Part shown: positions 36,696-45,172 of the stretch, one piece after another
How positions within the stretch are numbered: position 1 is the stretch's first letter
Layout: the number at the start of each line of letters is the position of its first letter
Source: Pseudosulfitobacter pseudonitzschiae
GTDB lineage: Bacteria > Pseudomonadota > Alphaproteobacteria > Rhodobacterales > Rhodobacteraceae
Direction: 5' to 3'
Assembly (NCBI RefSeq): GCF_002222635.1
Contig: NZ_CP022416.1
Coordinates: 124,001-188,000 of the forward strand
Length of the DNA stretch: 64,000 nucleotides
Position numbers and translations under genes: made by a program
Notes under the pieces: model-generated
What the model was told of the DNA's origin: nothing
Databases searched by the model: none
Seen by the model: the letters and a program-made list of their open reading frames with translations, nothing else

Positions 36696-37406
36696 ATGCA
36701 GAAAACAGTTTGGGTGACTGGCGCGGGGTCGGGCATTGGGGCCGCGGTTGCGTTGGCATTTGCCACGGCGGGCTATCGGGTTGCCCTGACCGGTCGCGGC
36801 GCGCAAGCACTGGAAGATGTTGCGGCGAAATGCCCGGACAGGGCAAGTGTGCTGGTGGTTTCAGGGGATGTAACTGACCGGCAGGGCATGGCGGATGCCG
36901 CGCAGCAGATCGCGGCGTGGGGGGAGGGTCTGCATATCCTGTGCAACAATGCGGGTCTGAACATTCCGCGCCGCCGCTGGGCCGATCTTGATTGGGAGAG
37001 TTGGGACAATCTGTTGCAGGTCAACGTGACCGGCGCGCTGAATGTGATCGCTGCTTGTCTGCCGATCATGCGCGCGCAGCATGATGGCATTATGATTCAC
37101 ACCTCAAGCTGGGCGGGGCGGTTTCATTCGCCAGGCGGCGGCGTCGCATATGGGGCGTCGAAACATGCGCTGTCCGATATCTCCACCAGTCTGAACAGCG
37201 AGGAAGGAGCGAACGGCATCCGCTCGACCGCGCTGTGCCCCGCCGAGGTCGCGACACCACTTCTTGCCAAGCGCCCGGGCTTTGACATGTCTACGCTGGC
37301 CGACATGATCCAGCCCGAGGATATGGCGCAAACAGCGCTTTATGTGGCTGGTATGAATCCATCCGTCGCCGTACATGAAATTCTTTTGGCTCCGGTGCGC
37401 AAGTAA
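36696..37406 (+). CDS. Short-chain dehydrogenase/reductase
   Basis: 236-residue NAD(P)-dependent oxidoreductase. Cofactor motif TGAGSGIG at about residues 8-15, NNAG in LCNNAGLNIP, catalytic Ser in IHTSSWAGR and YxxxK in AYGASKHALSD. Divergent from the Dpp-type operon and followed by VOC and Lrp genes in the same direction. Substrate unknown. Confidence 0.92.
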   Translation: MQKTVWVTGAGSGIGAAVALAFATAGYRVALTGRGAQALEDVAAKCPDRASVLVVSGDVTDRQGMADAAQQIAAWGEGLHILCNNAGLNIPRRRWADLDWESWDNLLQVNVTGALNVIAACLPIMRAQHDGIMIHTSSWAGRFHSPGGGVAYGASKHALSDISTSLNSEEGANGIRSTALCPAEVATPLLAKRPGFDMSTLADMIQPEDMAQTALYVAGMNPSVAVHEILLAPVRK

Positions 37407-37442
37407 CCTTTGGTGCCGGACATAATTTGAAAGGAAAATTCG

Positions 37443-38303
37443 ATGTCCCATCCCGTTAAAGGCATAGATCACTGTTTTGCGCTGGTGCAAGATCTGGACA
37501 AGGCTGCCGACCAATATGCTGCACTGGGGTTCACGCTGTCCCCGCGCGGTTTGCATTCCGAGGCTAAAGGCTCGGCCAACTACACCATCATGTTTCCCGA
37601 GGACTACTTTGAACTTCTGGGCCTGTTGCGCGCGACACCGCTGAACGCGGCGCGGGGCAGGGCGCTGGTGGATCAGGGGCAGGGCCTGCACGCCATTGCC
37701 TGCCGGATCGACACTGCCGAAGCTGCTGCCGCCGCACTTGCCGATCTTGGCATCGGAACGCACGGACTGGGCAGTTTCGAACGGCCTGTGCCCTTGCCCG
37801 ATGGCGGATCGGCAATGGCCGCATTTTCAACGGTTGTATTCGATGATGCCGAAGTGCCAATGGGCTCGGTTTTTATGTGCCAGCACAAGACGCCGGAGAC
37901 CGTTTGGCTACCGGAATTGCTGGATCACCCCAACACCGCCTGCGGGCTTGGCGCATTCCTTGCCATTTCGACAGACCCTGCGCAGGACGGTGAACGTTTT
38001 GCGCGGCTTTGGGCGGACAGCGCTGTGGTGACGACCAAGGGCGGCGTGTCGGTTGAAACCGGTGCGAATTCCGCGCCACTTATTCTGCTGGGCAGGGATG
38101 CGGTGCAGGCGCTGTATCCAAGCATTGATCTGTCTTTGACGCCAAAGGGCGCATTTACGGGTTTGCGGATCAAAGTGGCTGATATGAATGCGGTGCGTCA
38201 TTGCTTGGCGGATGCAAATATCACTGCAATCCCGACGGCACTGGGGTTGGCTGTTGCACCACAGGATGCGTCGGGTGTCATCGTGGAGTTTGTGCCCGCA
38301 TGA
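37443..38303 (+). CDS. VOC family (glyoxalase-like) protein
   Basis: 286-residue protein with a glyoxalase-like VOC domain from the N-terminus (VKGIDHCFALVQDLDKAADQYAALGF) and a second, less clear half. The pattern matches glyoxalase-like-domain proteins of about this length. A metal-dependent lyase, isomerase or dioxygenase role is possible. GAAAGGAAAATTCG precedes the ATG. Its stop overlaps the start of the Lrp gene (ATGA). Confidence 0.8.
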   Translation: MSHPVKGIDHCFALVQDLDKAADQYAALGFTLSPRGLHSEAKGSANYTIMFPEDYFELLGLLRATPLNAARGRALVDQGQGLHAIACRIDTAEAAAAALADLGIGTHGLGSFERPVPLPDGGSAMAAFSTVVFDDAEVPMGSVFMCQHKTPETVWLPELLDHPNTACGLGAFLAISTDPAQDGERFARLWADSAVVTTKGGVSVETGANSAPLILLGRDAVQALYPSIDLSLTPKGAFTGLRIKVADMNAVRHCLADANITAIPTALGLAVAPQDASGVIVEFVPA

Positions 38304-38809
38304 CGGAAAAGCCGCGTAAGACCGGGACAAAGTCGATTGATACGATCACTTTCGACGAGATCGACCAGCAAATTCTGGATATTCTGCAATGTGACAGTGA
38401 TACCGTGATCAGCGCGATCTCGGATGCGGTCGGGCTGTCGCCCACACCCTGTTGGCGCCGGATCAAACGGATGGAAGAAGCGGGGCTGATCAAAAAGCGC
38501 GTGGCGCTGGTCGATCAGGTCCGAGCCAATATGCCAATGACGATATTCATAGGCGTCACCACACCGCGCCACGAGATTGGCTGGCTACAGCGGTTTTGCG
38601 ATCTGATCGACGAGATTCCCGAAGTCGTCGAGGCGTATCGGCTTACGGGGACGGTCGATTATATCCTGAAGGTCGTCGTTCCGGACATGAGCGCATATGA
38701 CAATGTGTACAAGAAGATGATCGAGCGGTTGGAGTTCAGCCAGATCAATTCGATGATCTCAATGGAAGAACTGAAGTTTACGACAGCCATTCCAACAAAG
38801 TATCTTTGA
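38300..38809 (+). CDS. Lrp/AsnC family transcriptional regulator
   Basis: 169-residue regulator: AsnC-type HTH (FDEIDQQILDILQ...ISDAVGLSPTPCWRRIKRMEEAGLI) and an RAM/ActR ligand-binding domain (EVVEAYRLTGTVDYILKVVVPD). ATG 38300 lies in an ATGA overlap with the VOC gene; the frame upstream to 38201 is inside that gene. Regulators of this family sense amino acids, supporting amino-acid-like substrates for the surrounding operons. Confidence 0.9.
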   Translation: MTEKPRKTGTKSIDTITFDEIDQQILDILQCDSDTVISAISDAVGLSPTPCWRRIKRMEEAGLIKKRVALVDQVRANMPMTIFIGVTTPRHEIGWLQRFCDLIDEIPEVVEAYRLTGTVDYILKVVVPDMSAYDNVYKKMIERLEFSQINSMISMEELKFTTAIPTKYL

Positions 38810-38833
38810 CCGGACCGATACGCGCCCGACGAC

Positions 38834-39040
38834 CTAGCGGGTCGGGTCGCTGCGGCGCACGTTGCCGTGCCAGTCTTCTCCGGGAATCACGATTTCACCG
38901 TCCGGTCCGTTGGGTGCCAACGGCGCGCGGGCAATCGCGATAAGGCCGAGTACAATCAAGAGCGTCAGCGCGACGGTGGCAAGCCCCCGCCATTTTTTCC
39001 AAAGCGTCAGGGTTGGGGCATCTTCGTGGTAGTAGGTCAT
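38834..39040 (-). CDS. Small single-pass membrane protein
   Basis: 68-residue protein starting MTYYHEDAPTLTLWKKW, one transmembrane helix (LATVALTLLIVLGLIAIA) and a polar C-terminus. ATG 39040 has AGAGGATC upstream; the frame could extend 30 residues to 39130 with no better signal. Function unknown. It converges with the Lrp gene. Confidence 0.5.
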   Translation of the reverse strand: MTYYHEDAPTLTLWKKWRGLATVALTLLIVLGLIAIARAPLAPNGPDGEIVIPGEDWHGNVRRSDPTR

Positions 39041-39266
39041 TGTCTGATCCTCTGTGACAGGTGGCGATGCACCCAAGTTGGGGCTGGCTGGCACATAAGT
39101 AAAACGAATGTTTGTAGGAGTGGTCATCACAAAACGTGAAGTATGGGCGGAGGAACACCCGACTTTGCCATCCTGTTAGAGCGATCGTTAAGCTGCGCAT
39201 GGAGGAAAGCTTGCTAAATGCCGTTGTCGTGACGCATGATTTAACGGGCTTGGTAGGGGGCCGACC

Positions 39267-39680
39267 ATGAATACAGAAAACCCGAAATCAACTGCGGGCA
39301 TGGTTATAGAATTGCCTCCCGGTGGAGGGCGACGCTATGAAATGGGGAAGTTGACCGCCCTTTTTAAAGCCGACGAGGAGAACACGCGCGCCATATACAG
39401 CGTGTCGGAATGGATTCTTCAGCCAGGGCAGGAAGGCGTCGGAGCGCATAGCCACGAGGCAAACGACGAGGTCTTTTTTGTTCTCGAAGGATGTCCCGAA
39501 ACACGTGTTGGCGATATCTGGAAGCCTTACGAGACAGGCGCGTTTATACGGATACCAGCCGGTGTGGTTCATGATTTCCGCAATGCGACCCGGCAGTCCG
39601 CCCGGCTTTTGAACTTTTTCATACCGGGCGGGTTCGAGCGTGACATGCCAAAAATTGTGGAATGGTTTGAGCAAAACTAA
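39267..39680 (+). CDS. Cupin domain protein
   Basis: 137-residue single-domain cupin. Metal-binding motif 1 in GAHSHEANDEVFFVLEG (two His, Glu) and motif 2 in IPAGVVHDFRN. Stand-alone cupins of this size may be isomerases, dioxygenases or sugar/acid-binding proteins; nothing narrows the role. Start ATG 39267 shortly after GGTAGGGGGC. Confidence 0.85.
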   Translation: MNTENPKSTAGMVIELPPGGGRRYEMGKLTALFKADEENTRAIYSVSEWILQPGQEGVGAHSHEANDEVFFVLEGCPETRVGDIWKPYETGAFIRIPAGVVHDFRNATRQSARLLNFFIPGGFERDMPKIVEWFEQN

Positions 39681-39740
39681 AGGTGAAAACCTGTTTCGCC
39701 TACCTGAACAACAGCGTGAGCTATTGACCGCATAACGGCG

Positions 39741-39980
39741 CTATTTGGTGGTTTTGCCCTGCGGCTTTTTGCGTTTTGCCTTGGGCGTGGGCTCAGCTGG
39801 TTTGACGGACGCAATGGCCTCTTTTTCCAGGCGTGACTGGCGAAGACGGGCTGTCTTGACTTCGCGTTCTTTCGTTTCTCCGTCGATGATTTCCGTCGCG
39901 GCGCGCGTTGTCTTGTCTATCGGCGTTTCCGGTCGGGCTGCAGCTGTTGTGAAAACAGTTGATTTGGTCAGCTTTAGCAT
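39741..39980 (-). CDS. Small basic Lys/Arg-rich protein
   Basis: 79-residue hydrophilic, strongly basic protein (LKLTKSTVFTTAAARPETP, REVKTARLRQSRLEKEA, tail KAKRKKPQGKTTK). No known domain recognised; proteins with this N-terminus appear conserved in Rhodobacterales (recollection). ATG 39980 follows AAGGAGACTGATTG. The composition suggests a nucleic-acid-associated or disordered protein. Confidence 0.65.
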   Translation of the reverse strand: MLKLTKSTVFTTAAARPETPIDKTTRAATEIIDGETKEREVKTARLRQSRLEKEAIASVKPAEPTPKAKRKKPQGKTTK

Positions 39981-40059
39981 CAATCAGTCTCCTTGATGTG
40001 TTTGTTGTTGGGCCTGCACCGCAGGCGGGTGCGCGGCAAGGATATGTGTGCCGATCAGT

Positions 40060-40296
40060 TCACGGACGACGTACAGAATTTCCGCCGTCGATAATGCGGT
40101 TGATCAACAAAGCCACAGCAGCATTCAGCGCTGTCGTCTCGTCGTCCCCCGGTATGTCCTGATGGGCCGCTACGGCGTCTCTCAGGACGCCTACGATCTC
40201 ATGCTCCGGCAATACGCCTCTGTCGTTCAGAGCCAGCAGAAGCGACTCGCAGATCGCGAGGGCGGCTGTGCCCGAGACGTCATTTGGCTGGGGCAT
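40060..40296 (-). CDS. Small conserved hypothetical protein
   Basis: 78-residue helical protein (NDVSGTAALAICESLLLALN..., ALNAAVALLINRIIDGGNSVRR). ATG 40296 has GAAAGGA ten bases upstream. The composition is protein-like and similar short proteins occur in related genomes (recollection). Function unknown. It is divergent from the Crp/Fnr gene at 40492; a long frame on the other strand across it is a shadow. Confidence 0.65.
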   Translation of the reverse strand: MPQPNDVSGTAALAICESLLLALNDRGVLPEHEIVGVLRDAVAAHQDIPGDDETTALNAAVALLINRIIDGGNSVRRP

Positions 40297-40491
40297 GCGA
40301 TAGATCCTTTCAAGAGCAATCTCAGTACCGACGCGTCTTTGCGCGCGGAGCCGGTTACCTATGACAGTATGACAGAAACGATGTATGCTGAGCTAACCTC
40401 AAGCAGTATGGCACGGTTCTTTTTCGGCCAAAGTAGCGTATCCGGGGCATTCGCCGCCAGAGTCTTCGGCGTGGGAAAGGACAATTGGTTA

Positions 40492-41223
40492 ATGAGCACC
40501 CAGAATAGCCCGCTTATACGTAAACTTGGTGCCTATGTTTCACTGTCTGACCCCGAGCTTGCGGTTTTGGAGAAATTCCACCAGCATCGGCGGACCTTTG
40601 TCGACAAAAACGATCTTGTATATGAGGGGCAGACCGACCCTTCCGCCTATATTCTGGCCAAAGGGTGGGTGTGCTCTTACAAACTTCTGCGGGGTGGCGG
40701 GCGTCAGATTGTAGATTTCCAGATACCGGGCGATTTTTTGGGGCTGCGGAGCGTTCTTTTCAGAACTGCGGATCACAGCATCGAACCGATCAAGACAGTC
40801 GAAGCCTCGGAGGTGAAAATCAAAGATATCTTCGGGGCGTTCGAGACCTGTCCACGTCTTGCAACGGCCATTCTTTGGGCTGCGTCCGCCGATGAGGCCA
40901 TCGTTGTCGAGCGGCTTGTCAGTCTGGGGCGACGTAATGCGACCGAGCGTGTTGCGCATCTGCTGTTGGAACTCGGAGCACGCCTGAAATTGGTCGGACT
41001 GGCAAAAGAGGGCAGTTATGAGTGCCCGTTGTCGCAGTATCTTCTGGCCGATGCGCTGGGTTTGAGCGCGATTCACATCAACCGAGTTCTCCGGCAACTG
41101 CGCGAAGAAGGCTTGCTGACTTTTCGCGATGGAATCGTGACTTTTGACAATCTGGAAAAACTTGTCGAACTCGCTGGTTTCGACACGGCGTATCTGGATT
41201 ACGAAGGCCCGATGCTGAAATAA
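40492..41223 (+). CDS. Crp/Fnr-family transcriptional regulator
   Basis: 243-residue regulator with an N-terminal cyclic-nucleotide-binding-like barrel (VYEGQTDPSAYILAKGWVCSY, VDFQIPGDFLGLRSVLF) and a C-terminal winged HTH (LSQYLLADALGLSAIHINRVLRQLREEGLL). ATG 40492 follows GGGAAAGGA; the frame is open to 40048 but that part is antisense to the small gene. There is no FNR-type cysteine cluster. Target genes are unknown. Confidence 0.88.
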   Translation: MSTQNSPLIRKLGAYVSLSDPELAVLEKFHQHRRTFVDKNDLVYEGQTDPSAYILAKGWVCSYKLLRGGGRQIVDFQIPGDFLGLRSVLFRTADHSIEPIKTVEASEVKIKDIFGAFETCPRLATAILWAASADEAIVVERLVSLGRRNATERVAHLLLELGARLKLVGLAKEGSYECPLSQYLLADALGLSAIHINRVLRQLREEGLLTFRDGIVTFDNLEKLVELAGFDTAYLDYEGPMLK

Positions 41224-41369
41224 CGCGGCGGAGAACGGCGCGTCTACCTTGCGGTACATTTCTGTCCACGTGCCGCTCTGTCTACATGCCGCCGTTATCT
41301 GTGCGAAGGTGCGTGATTCCAACACACTTGCGGTCGCGCGTCGAACCCTTTGGACACATCGTGATGGAT

Positions 41370-41849
41370 CTACCCGCGGCGCGCCCGCTCGATTGTGGCG
41401 ACGTCGATTTTCTTCATCTCCATCATCGCTTCAAAGGCACGTTTGGCTTCGCCGCCACCTGCGGCAAGGGCCTCCATCAACACCCTTGGGGTAATCTGCC
41501 AAGATATGCCCCATTTGTCCCTGCACCAGCCGCAGGCGCTTTCTTCGCCGCCATTTCCGACAATGGCGTCCCAATAACGGTCGGTCTCTTCCTGATCTTC
41601 GGTGGACACCTGAAACGAAAATGCCTCGCTGTGTTTGAAAGCCTTTCCGCCATTCAGCCCCAAGCAGGGAATTCCGAGAACAGTGAAGGTGACGGTCAGA
41701 ACATCGCCTGCCTTGCCAGAAGGATAATCGCCAGGTGCGTGATGGACACCGGTCACTTCGCTGTCAGGGAAAACATCGGCATAGAAACGGGCCGCCGCTT
41801 CGGCGTCGGTATCGTACCACAGACATATCGAGTTCTTTGCGATGGCCAT
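41370..41849 (-). CDS. PhnB-like VOC family protein
   Basis: 159-residue protein of the PhnB/3-demethylubiquinone-methyltransferase-like VOC group. Seen: CLWYDTDAEAAARFYADVFPDSEV, GIPCLGLNGGKAFKHSEAFSF, YWDAIVGNGGEESACGWCRDKWGISWQI. Often of unknown function in soil and marine bacteria and frequently adjacent to HxlR or AraC regulators. Precedes no overlap; 39 bases from the DUF1428 gene, same strand, probably co-transcribed. Confidence 0.88.
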   Translation of the reverse strand: MAIAKNSICLWYDTDAEAAARFYADVFPDSEVTGVHHAPGDYPSGKAGDVLTVTFTVLGIPCLGLNGGKAFKHSEAFSFQVSTEDQEETDRYWDAIVGNGGEESACGWCRDKWGISWQITPRVLMEALAAGGGEAKRAFEAMMEMKKIDVATIERARRG

Positions 41850-41888
41850 TTCTGTTTTCTCCTTATGCTGAAAAGGGTTGTGCCGTTG

Positions 41889-42614
41889 TTAGGCCTTCGT
41901 CGCTGAATCGAACAATGGCTCAAAGCCCGCCCACATCATCCGCATTCCGTCAAAAGGCATGTCGGACATGTCCATATCCGACATCTCGGCTTCCATCGCC
42001 TTGGCTGCGGCATCGCAGGTTGCGCGGTCAGGCCAGGCCGTCCAACTGAACACCGGCACCTCGCCTTTTTCGGCTTTGGTTGCGCGGTAAAAGTCTGTGG
42101 TCTTGCCATGGGGCACGTCTTCTCCCCAATTCTCGATCATGCCGAGGGCACCGCCTTTTTCGAACATCTTCCAACCTTCGTGCGCCATTTCGGCATAGGG
42201 TGCCTTGTTCTTTTCCGGAACCGCCAAAAGGAAACCCTGATAATAGCCGGCACCCTCGCGTGTTCCGGCCTCGTAGACGGGGGCAAACCCGCCAAATACC
42301 ATCCTGCTGCCGTCAAAGGGCATTTCTGGCAGATCCTTCATTGCGGGATCATCCTGCATTTTCCCCCACGAGGCGTCCGCTGTCGCCTTGTCCGGCCATT
42401 CGATCCACGAGAATACGATGGTCTCGTCTTCCTTGGCCTGCACGGCGCCATAGAAATCGGTGACTTTCCCTTTGGGCACATCCGCGCCCCAGTTTTCGAC
42501 CATGCGGGTGGCACCATAGGATTTGAACAAGGGCCATGCCGCTGTGACATGGTCGTTATACTTGTCCTTGTTGGCAGTTGGAACGGCGGCCACGGCACCC
42601 GTGAGATAAGTCAT
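41889..42614 (-). CDS. Tandem DUF1428 protein
   Basis: 241 residues made of two similar DUF1428 halves: first VENWGADVPKGKVTDFYGAV with FSWIEWPDKAT and MPFDGSRMVFGGF, second IENWGEDVPHGKTTDFYRAT with FSWTAWPDRAT and MPFDGMRMMWAGF. Most DUF1428 proteins are single (~115 residues), so this is an internal duplication. Fold is ferredoxin-like dimeric alpha-beta barrel, function unknown. ATG 42614 follows CTGGAGAC. Divergent from an HxlR regulator. Confidence 0.85.
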   Translation of the reverse strand: MTYLTGAVAAVPTANKDKYNDHVTAAWPLFKSYGATRMVENWGADVPKGKVTDFYGAVQAKEDETIVFSWIEWPDKATADASWGKMQDDPAMKDLPEMPFDGSRMVFGGFAPVYEAGTREGAGYYQGFLLAVPEKNKAPYAEMAHEGWKMFEKGGALGMIENWGEDVPHGKTTDFYRATKAEKGEVPVFSWTAWPDRATCDAAAKAMEAEMSDMDMSDMPFDGMRMMWAGFEPLFDSATKA

Positions 42615-42677
42615 TTCATGTCTCCAGTCATTCATTTTGTACGCGAATCTCGCTTGCAGATTCAGCATGGCAAAGTT

Positions 42678-42736
42678 AGTATTAAAAAACAACCGAAAGT
42701 ATTAAAACATGACTAGTCGGGCAAAAAACAACCGAA
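42678..42736. promoter_or_regulatory. Direct repeats at DUF1428/HxlR divergent promoter
   Basis: AGTATTAAAA occurs at 42678-42687 and 42698-42707, 20 bases apart (two helical turns), just before the HxlR ATG. AAAAAACAACCGAA occurs at 42684-42697 and again at 42723-42736 inside the start of the gene. The spacing suggests an operator for the HxlR dimer; function is inferred. Confidence 0.5.
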
Positions 42737-43365
42737 TTCGCTATGATGAAGGCTGCCTTGTTGCCCATGCGCTGAACCTGATCGGGGATCGCTGGGCGCT
42801 GCTGGTTGTGCGCGAATTGATGTTTGCGCCCAAACGGTTCCAGATGATCCGGGCTGGCCTGCCGGGAGTCACGGCAAGCGTGCTGACCGGTCGTCTGACG
42901 CAGCTCGTACAAGCGGGGGTGGTCATTCACGATGAGCGGCTTGGCATCTACACTCTGACCGATGCAGGGCGCGGCTTGCTCCCCGTTCTCGAAGCACTCT
43001 GTCGTTGGGCCTTGACCGTGCCGGGGCACGATCCTTCACGGTTTATCAGCCCCTCGGCGCTTATGATCTCTATGGGGGTCTGTTTGGTCCCGGAACGCGC
43101 AAACGGGCGCGAGATGCTGGCAGGGTTCGCGTTCAAAGGCGAAGCCTTTGAAATGCAACTGACCAACGGACGCTTGCAGACCACATCGGTTAACCGCCCC
43201 CAAGCTTCGTTTGTTCTGGTGGGCAACGGGAACACGCTGGCGGCGGCAGTGTACGGCGCAACACCTTTACCGAGCTTGACGGCGCAAGGGATTGTCAGCG
43301 CCGAGGGCGACACCGTTGCAGCCGAAGAGTTCCTCTCGCTGTTCAGGCTCGCGCCTCAGGGGTGA
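42709..43365 (+). CDS. HxlR-family transcriptional regulator
   Basis: 218-residue regulator: HxlR winged helix at about residues 10-105 (CLVAHALNLIGDRWALLVVRELMF, FQMIRAGLPGVTASVLTGRLTQL) and a C-terminal ~90-residue region (FKGEAFEMQLTNGRLQTT, ...FVLVGNGNTLAAAVYG) resembling an SCP2-like sterol-carrier fold. Divergent from the DUF1428/PhnB-like pair, which it probably represses. Direct repeats overlap its start. Confidence 0.88.
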   Translation: MTSRAKNNRIRYDEGCLVAHALNLIGDRWALLVVRELMFAPKRFQMIRAGLPGVTASVLTGRLTQLVQAGVVIHDERLGIYTLTDAGRGLLPVLEALCRWALTVPGHDPSRFISPSALMISMGVCLVPERANGREMLAGFAFKGEAFEMQLTNGRLQTTSVNRPQASFVLVGNGNTLAAAVYGATPLPSLTAQGIVSAEGDTVAAEEFLSLFRLAPQG

Positions 43366-43434
43366 TCCGGTTTGCAACGTCACTGGCCTCAGTAACGTAC
43401 TCAAGACACCATTTGGCACGTTCGCTCGCACGGC

Positions 43435-44211
43435 TCAGCTTGGCATCACCAAGGGCGGCATGTTCGCGCTGCCTGCCTGTACATTCAGCTCTGTCCCGAA
43501 GAGCGTTGCCAGATTGTCTGAATTTATGACCTTGGACGGGGCGCCGTCGAGTGCCACCTTGCCGTCACGCAAGGCGATGATGCGGCTGGTATGGTGGCTG
43601 GCCAGATTCAGGTCGTGCAGGACCATGATGATAGTTTTTCCGGTCTCTTTGTTCAGCCGGTTTATAAGGCGCAGAAGGTCGATCTGATGTGGTAAATCCA
43701 GATAGGTGGTAGGTTCGTCCAGCACCAGAACCGGCGTGTCTTGTGCCAGCACAAGCGCAATCCACGCGCGTTGTCTTTGGCCGCCCGACAGTCGGTCTAC
43801 CCGACGATCCGCCAAATCAGTCATGCCTGTCAGGAACAATGCCCTGTCTACCGCATCGCGATCTGCGGTCCGAAGCGGTTGAAACGGGCGCATGTGCGGT
43901 GTGCGCCCGCGCTCTACCAGAGTGCGCACCCTTATTCCTTCGGGTGTCTGGGAAGCTTGCGGCAGAAAAGCGATGGTACGGGCCGCTGTGCGCGGCGGCA
44001 TCTGCCAGATGTCGGTGCCATCCAGAAATACCTGACCGGACGTGGGCGCAAGGATGCGTGTCATCGTCCGCAGCAAGGTGGATTTTCCACAACCGTTCGG
44101 ACCGATCACCGCCACGACACTGCCCGCAGCGATGGATAAATTGATGCCGTGCAACACCCGTCGCCCCGACAGGTCAATAATAAGGTCTTTTGTCTCAAGC
44201 GAGGCTGTCAT
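43435..44211 (-). CDS. Iron-siderophore ABC transporter ATP-binding protein
   Basis: 258-residue ATPase of the FecE/FhuC group. Walker A GPNGCGKSTLLRTM, signature LSGGQRQRAWIAL, Walker B VLVLDEPTTYLDLPHQ. It energises the two FecCD-type permeases upstream; its start overlaps the permease stop by 17 bases. Together with the binding protein, receptor and AraC regulator it forms a ferric-siderophore uptake cluster. Confidence 0.93.
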   Translation of the reverse strand: MTASLETKDLIIDLSGRRVLHGINLSIAAGSVVAVIGPNGCGKSTLLRTMTRILAPTSGQVFLDGTDIWQMPPRTAARTIAFLPQASQTPEGIRVRTLVERGRTPHMRPFQPLRTADRDAVDRALFLTGMTDLADRRVDRLSGGQRQRAWIALVLAQDTPVLVLDEPTTYLDLPHQIDLLRLINRLNKETGKTIIMVLHDLNLASHHTSRIIALRDGKVALDGAPSKVINSDNLATLFGTELNVQAGSANMPPLVMPS

Positions 44212-45172
44212 CTGCGGTCCTCAAGTTCCACAAGAGAAGCGCCAGCATGCTGGGCCCTCCGATCAGTGCTGTGAATATGCCAGCGGGCAGACTGCTGCCA
44301 AAGATGTCGATCCCCGCCAGTAACTCGGCGCTTAGAGCAAGTAGTGCGCCCATCAGTCCGGCCAGCGGCAGGATACACCCTGTTTGACCGCTCAGCCCGC
44401 GCGCCAGCGGCCCGGCAAGAAAAGAGACAAAAAGGATGGCACCAGCGACGGCCACCGAGGTGGATACCATGACGGCGGAAACCGCTATCACGGCCAGTCG
44501 AAGCAAATTGGGGTTCAGTCCCAATGCCCGCGCCATGTCATCGCCAAGCGTCATGCGTTCGATGGCGAAAACACACCATGCCAGCAATGCACCGCCAAAC
44601 AGTGTTGCAGCACCGATCAGGGCGACCTTGCTCCATTCTGCGCTCGCAAAGGAACCGGTTAGAAATCGCGTGACTTCGGCAGCTTGCAGTCCGGGGCTGA
44701 GGTTGAGCAGGATGTCGGTCAGGGCGGCCAGCATCAGGCTGACAGCGACGCCAATCAGGATAAGTGACAGGGGGGCAATGCCACCACGCCATGAAAACCC
44801 CAGAACCGCAAAAGCTGCCAAGGTGCCACCGCCCATCGCGCCCCAACCGGCAAGGGTGACGCTGCCGGAAAAAACGATCACAGCCGCTGCACCGGCAGAG
44901 GCGCCTGCGCTGAACCCGATAGTATCCGGAGACGCGAGCGGATTGCGTAGCATGGTCTGCAAAACGGTCCCTGCCATACCCAGACTTGCGCCGGTCAGTA
45001 TCGCCAACAGCACCCGCGGGAGGCGGAAATGGATCAGTATGGTCCGGTCGATCTGATCGCCGCTTAGAATATTGGCAATCGACAATGGTTCTTGACCGAC
45101 TGTCAGCATTGCGGTTGCCATAGTGACCAGCGCAAGAGCCAGTGTAAGGGTAAGTAGGGTTGCGCGGGTCAT
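44195..45172 (-). CDS. Siderophore ABC transporter permease (FecCD family)
   Basis: 325-residue inner-membrane permease, about ten helices. Family signatures RLPRVLLAILTGASLGMAG, LRNPLASPDTIGFSAGAS and SFLAGPLARGLSGQ. ATG 45172 lies in an ATGA overlap with the other permease; the longer frame to 45631 is a shadow of that gene. Confidence 0.93.
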   Translation of the reverse strand: MTRATLLTLTLALALVTMATAMLTVGQEPLSIANILSGDQIDRTILIHFRLPRVLLAILTGASLGMAGTVLQTMLRNPLASPDTIGFSAGASAGAAAVIVFSGSVTLAGWGAMGGGTLAAFAVLGFSWRGGIAPLSLILIGVAVSLMLAALTDILLNLSPGLQAAEVTRFLTGSFASAEWSKVALIGAATLFGGALLAWCVFAIERMTLGDDMARALGLNPNLLRLAVIAVSAVMVSTSVAVAGAILFVSFLAGPLARGLSGQTGCILPLAGLMGALLALSAELLAGIDIFGSSLPAGIFTALIGGPSMLALLLWNLRTADDSLA

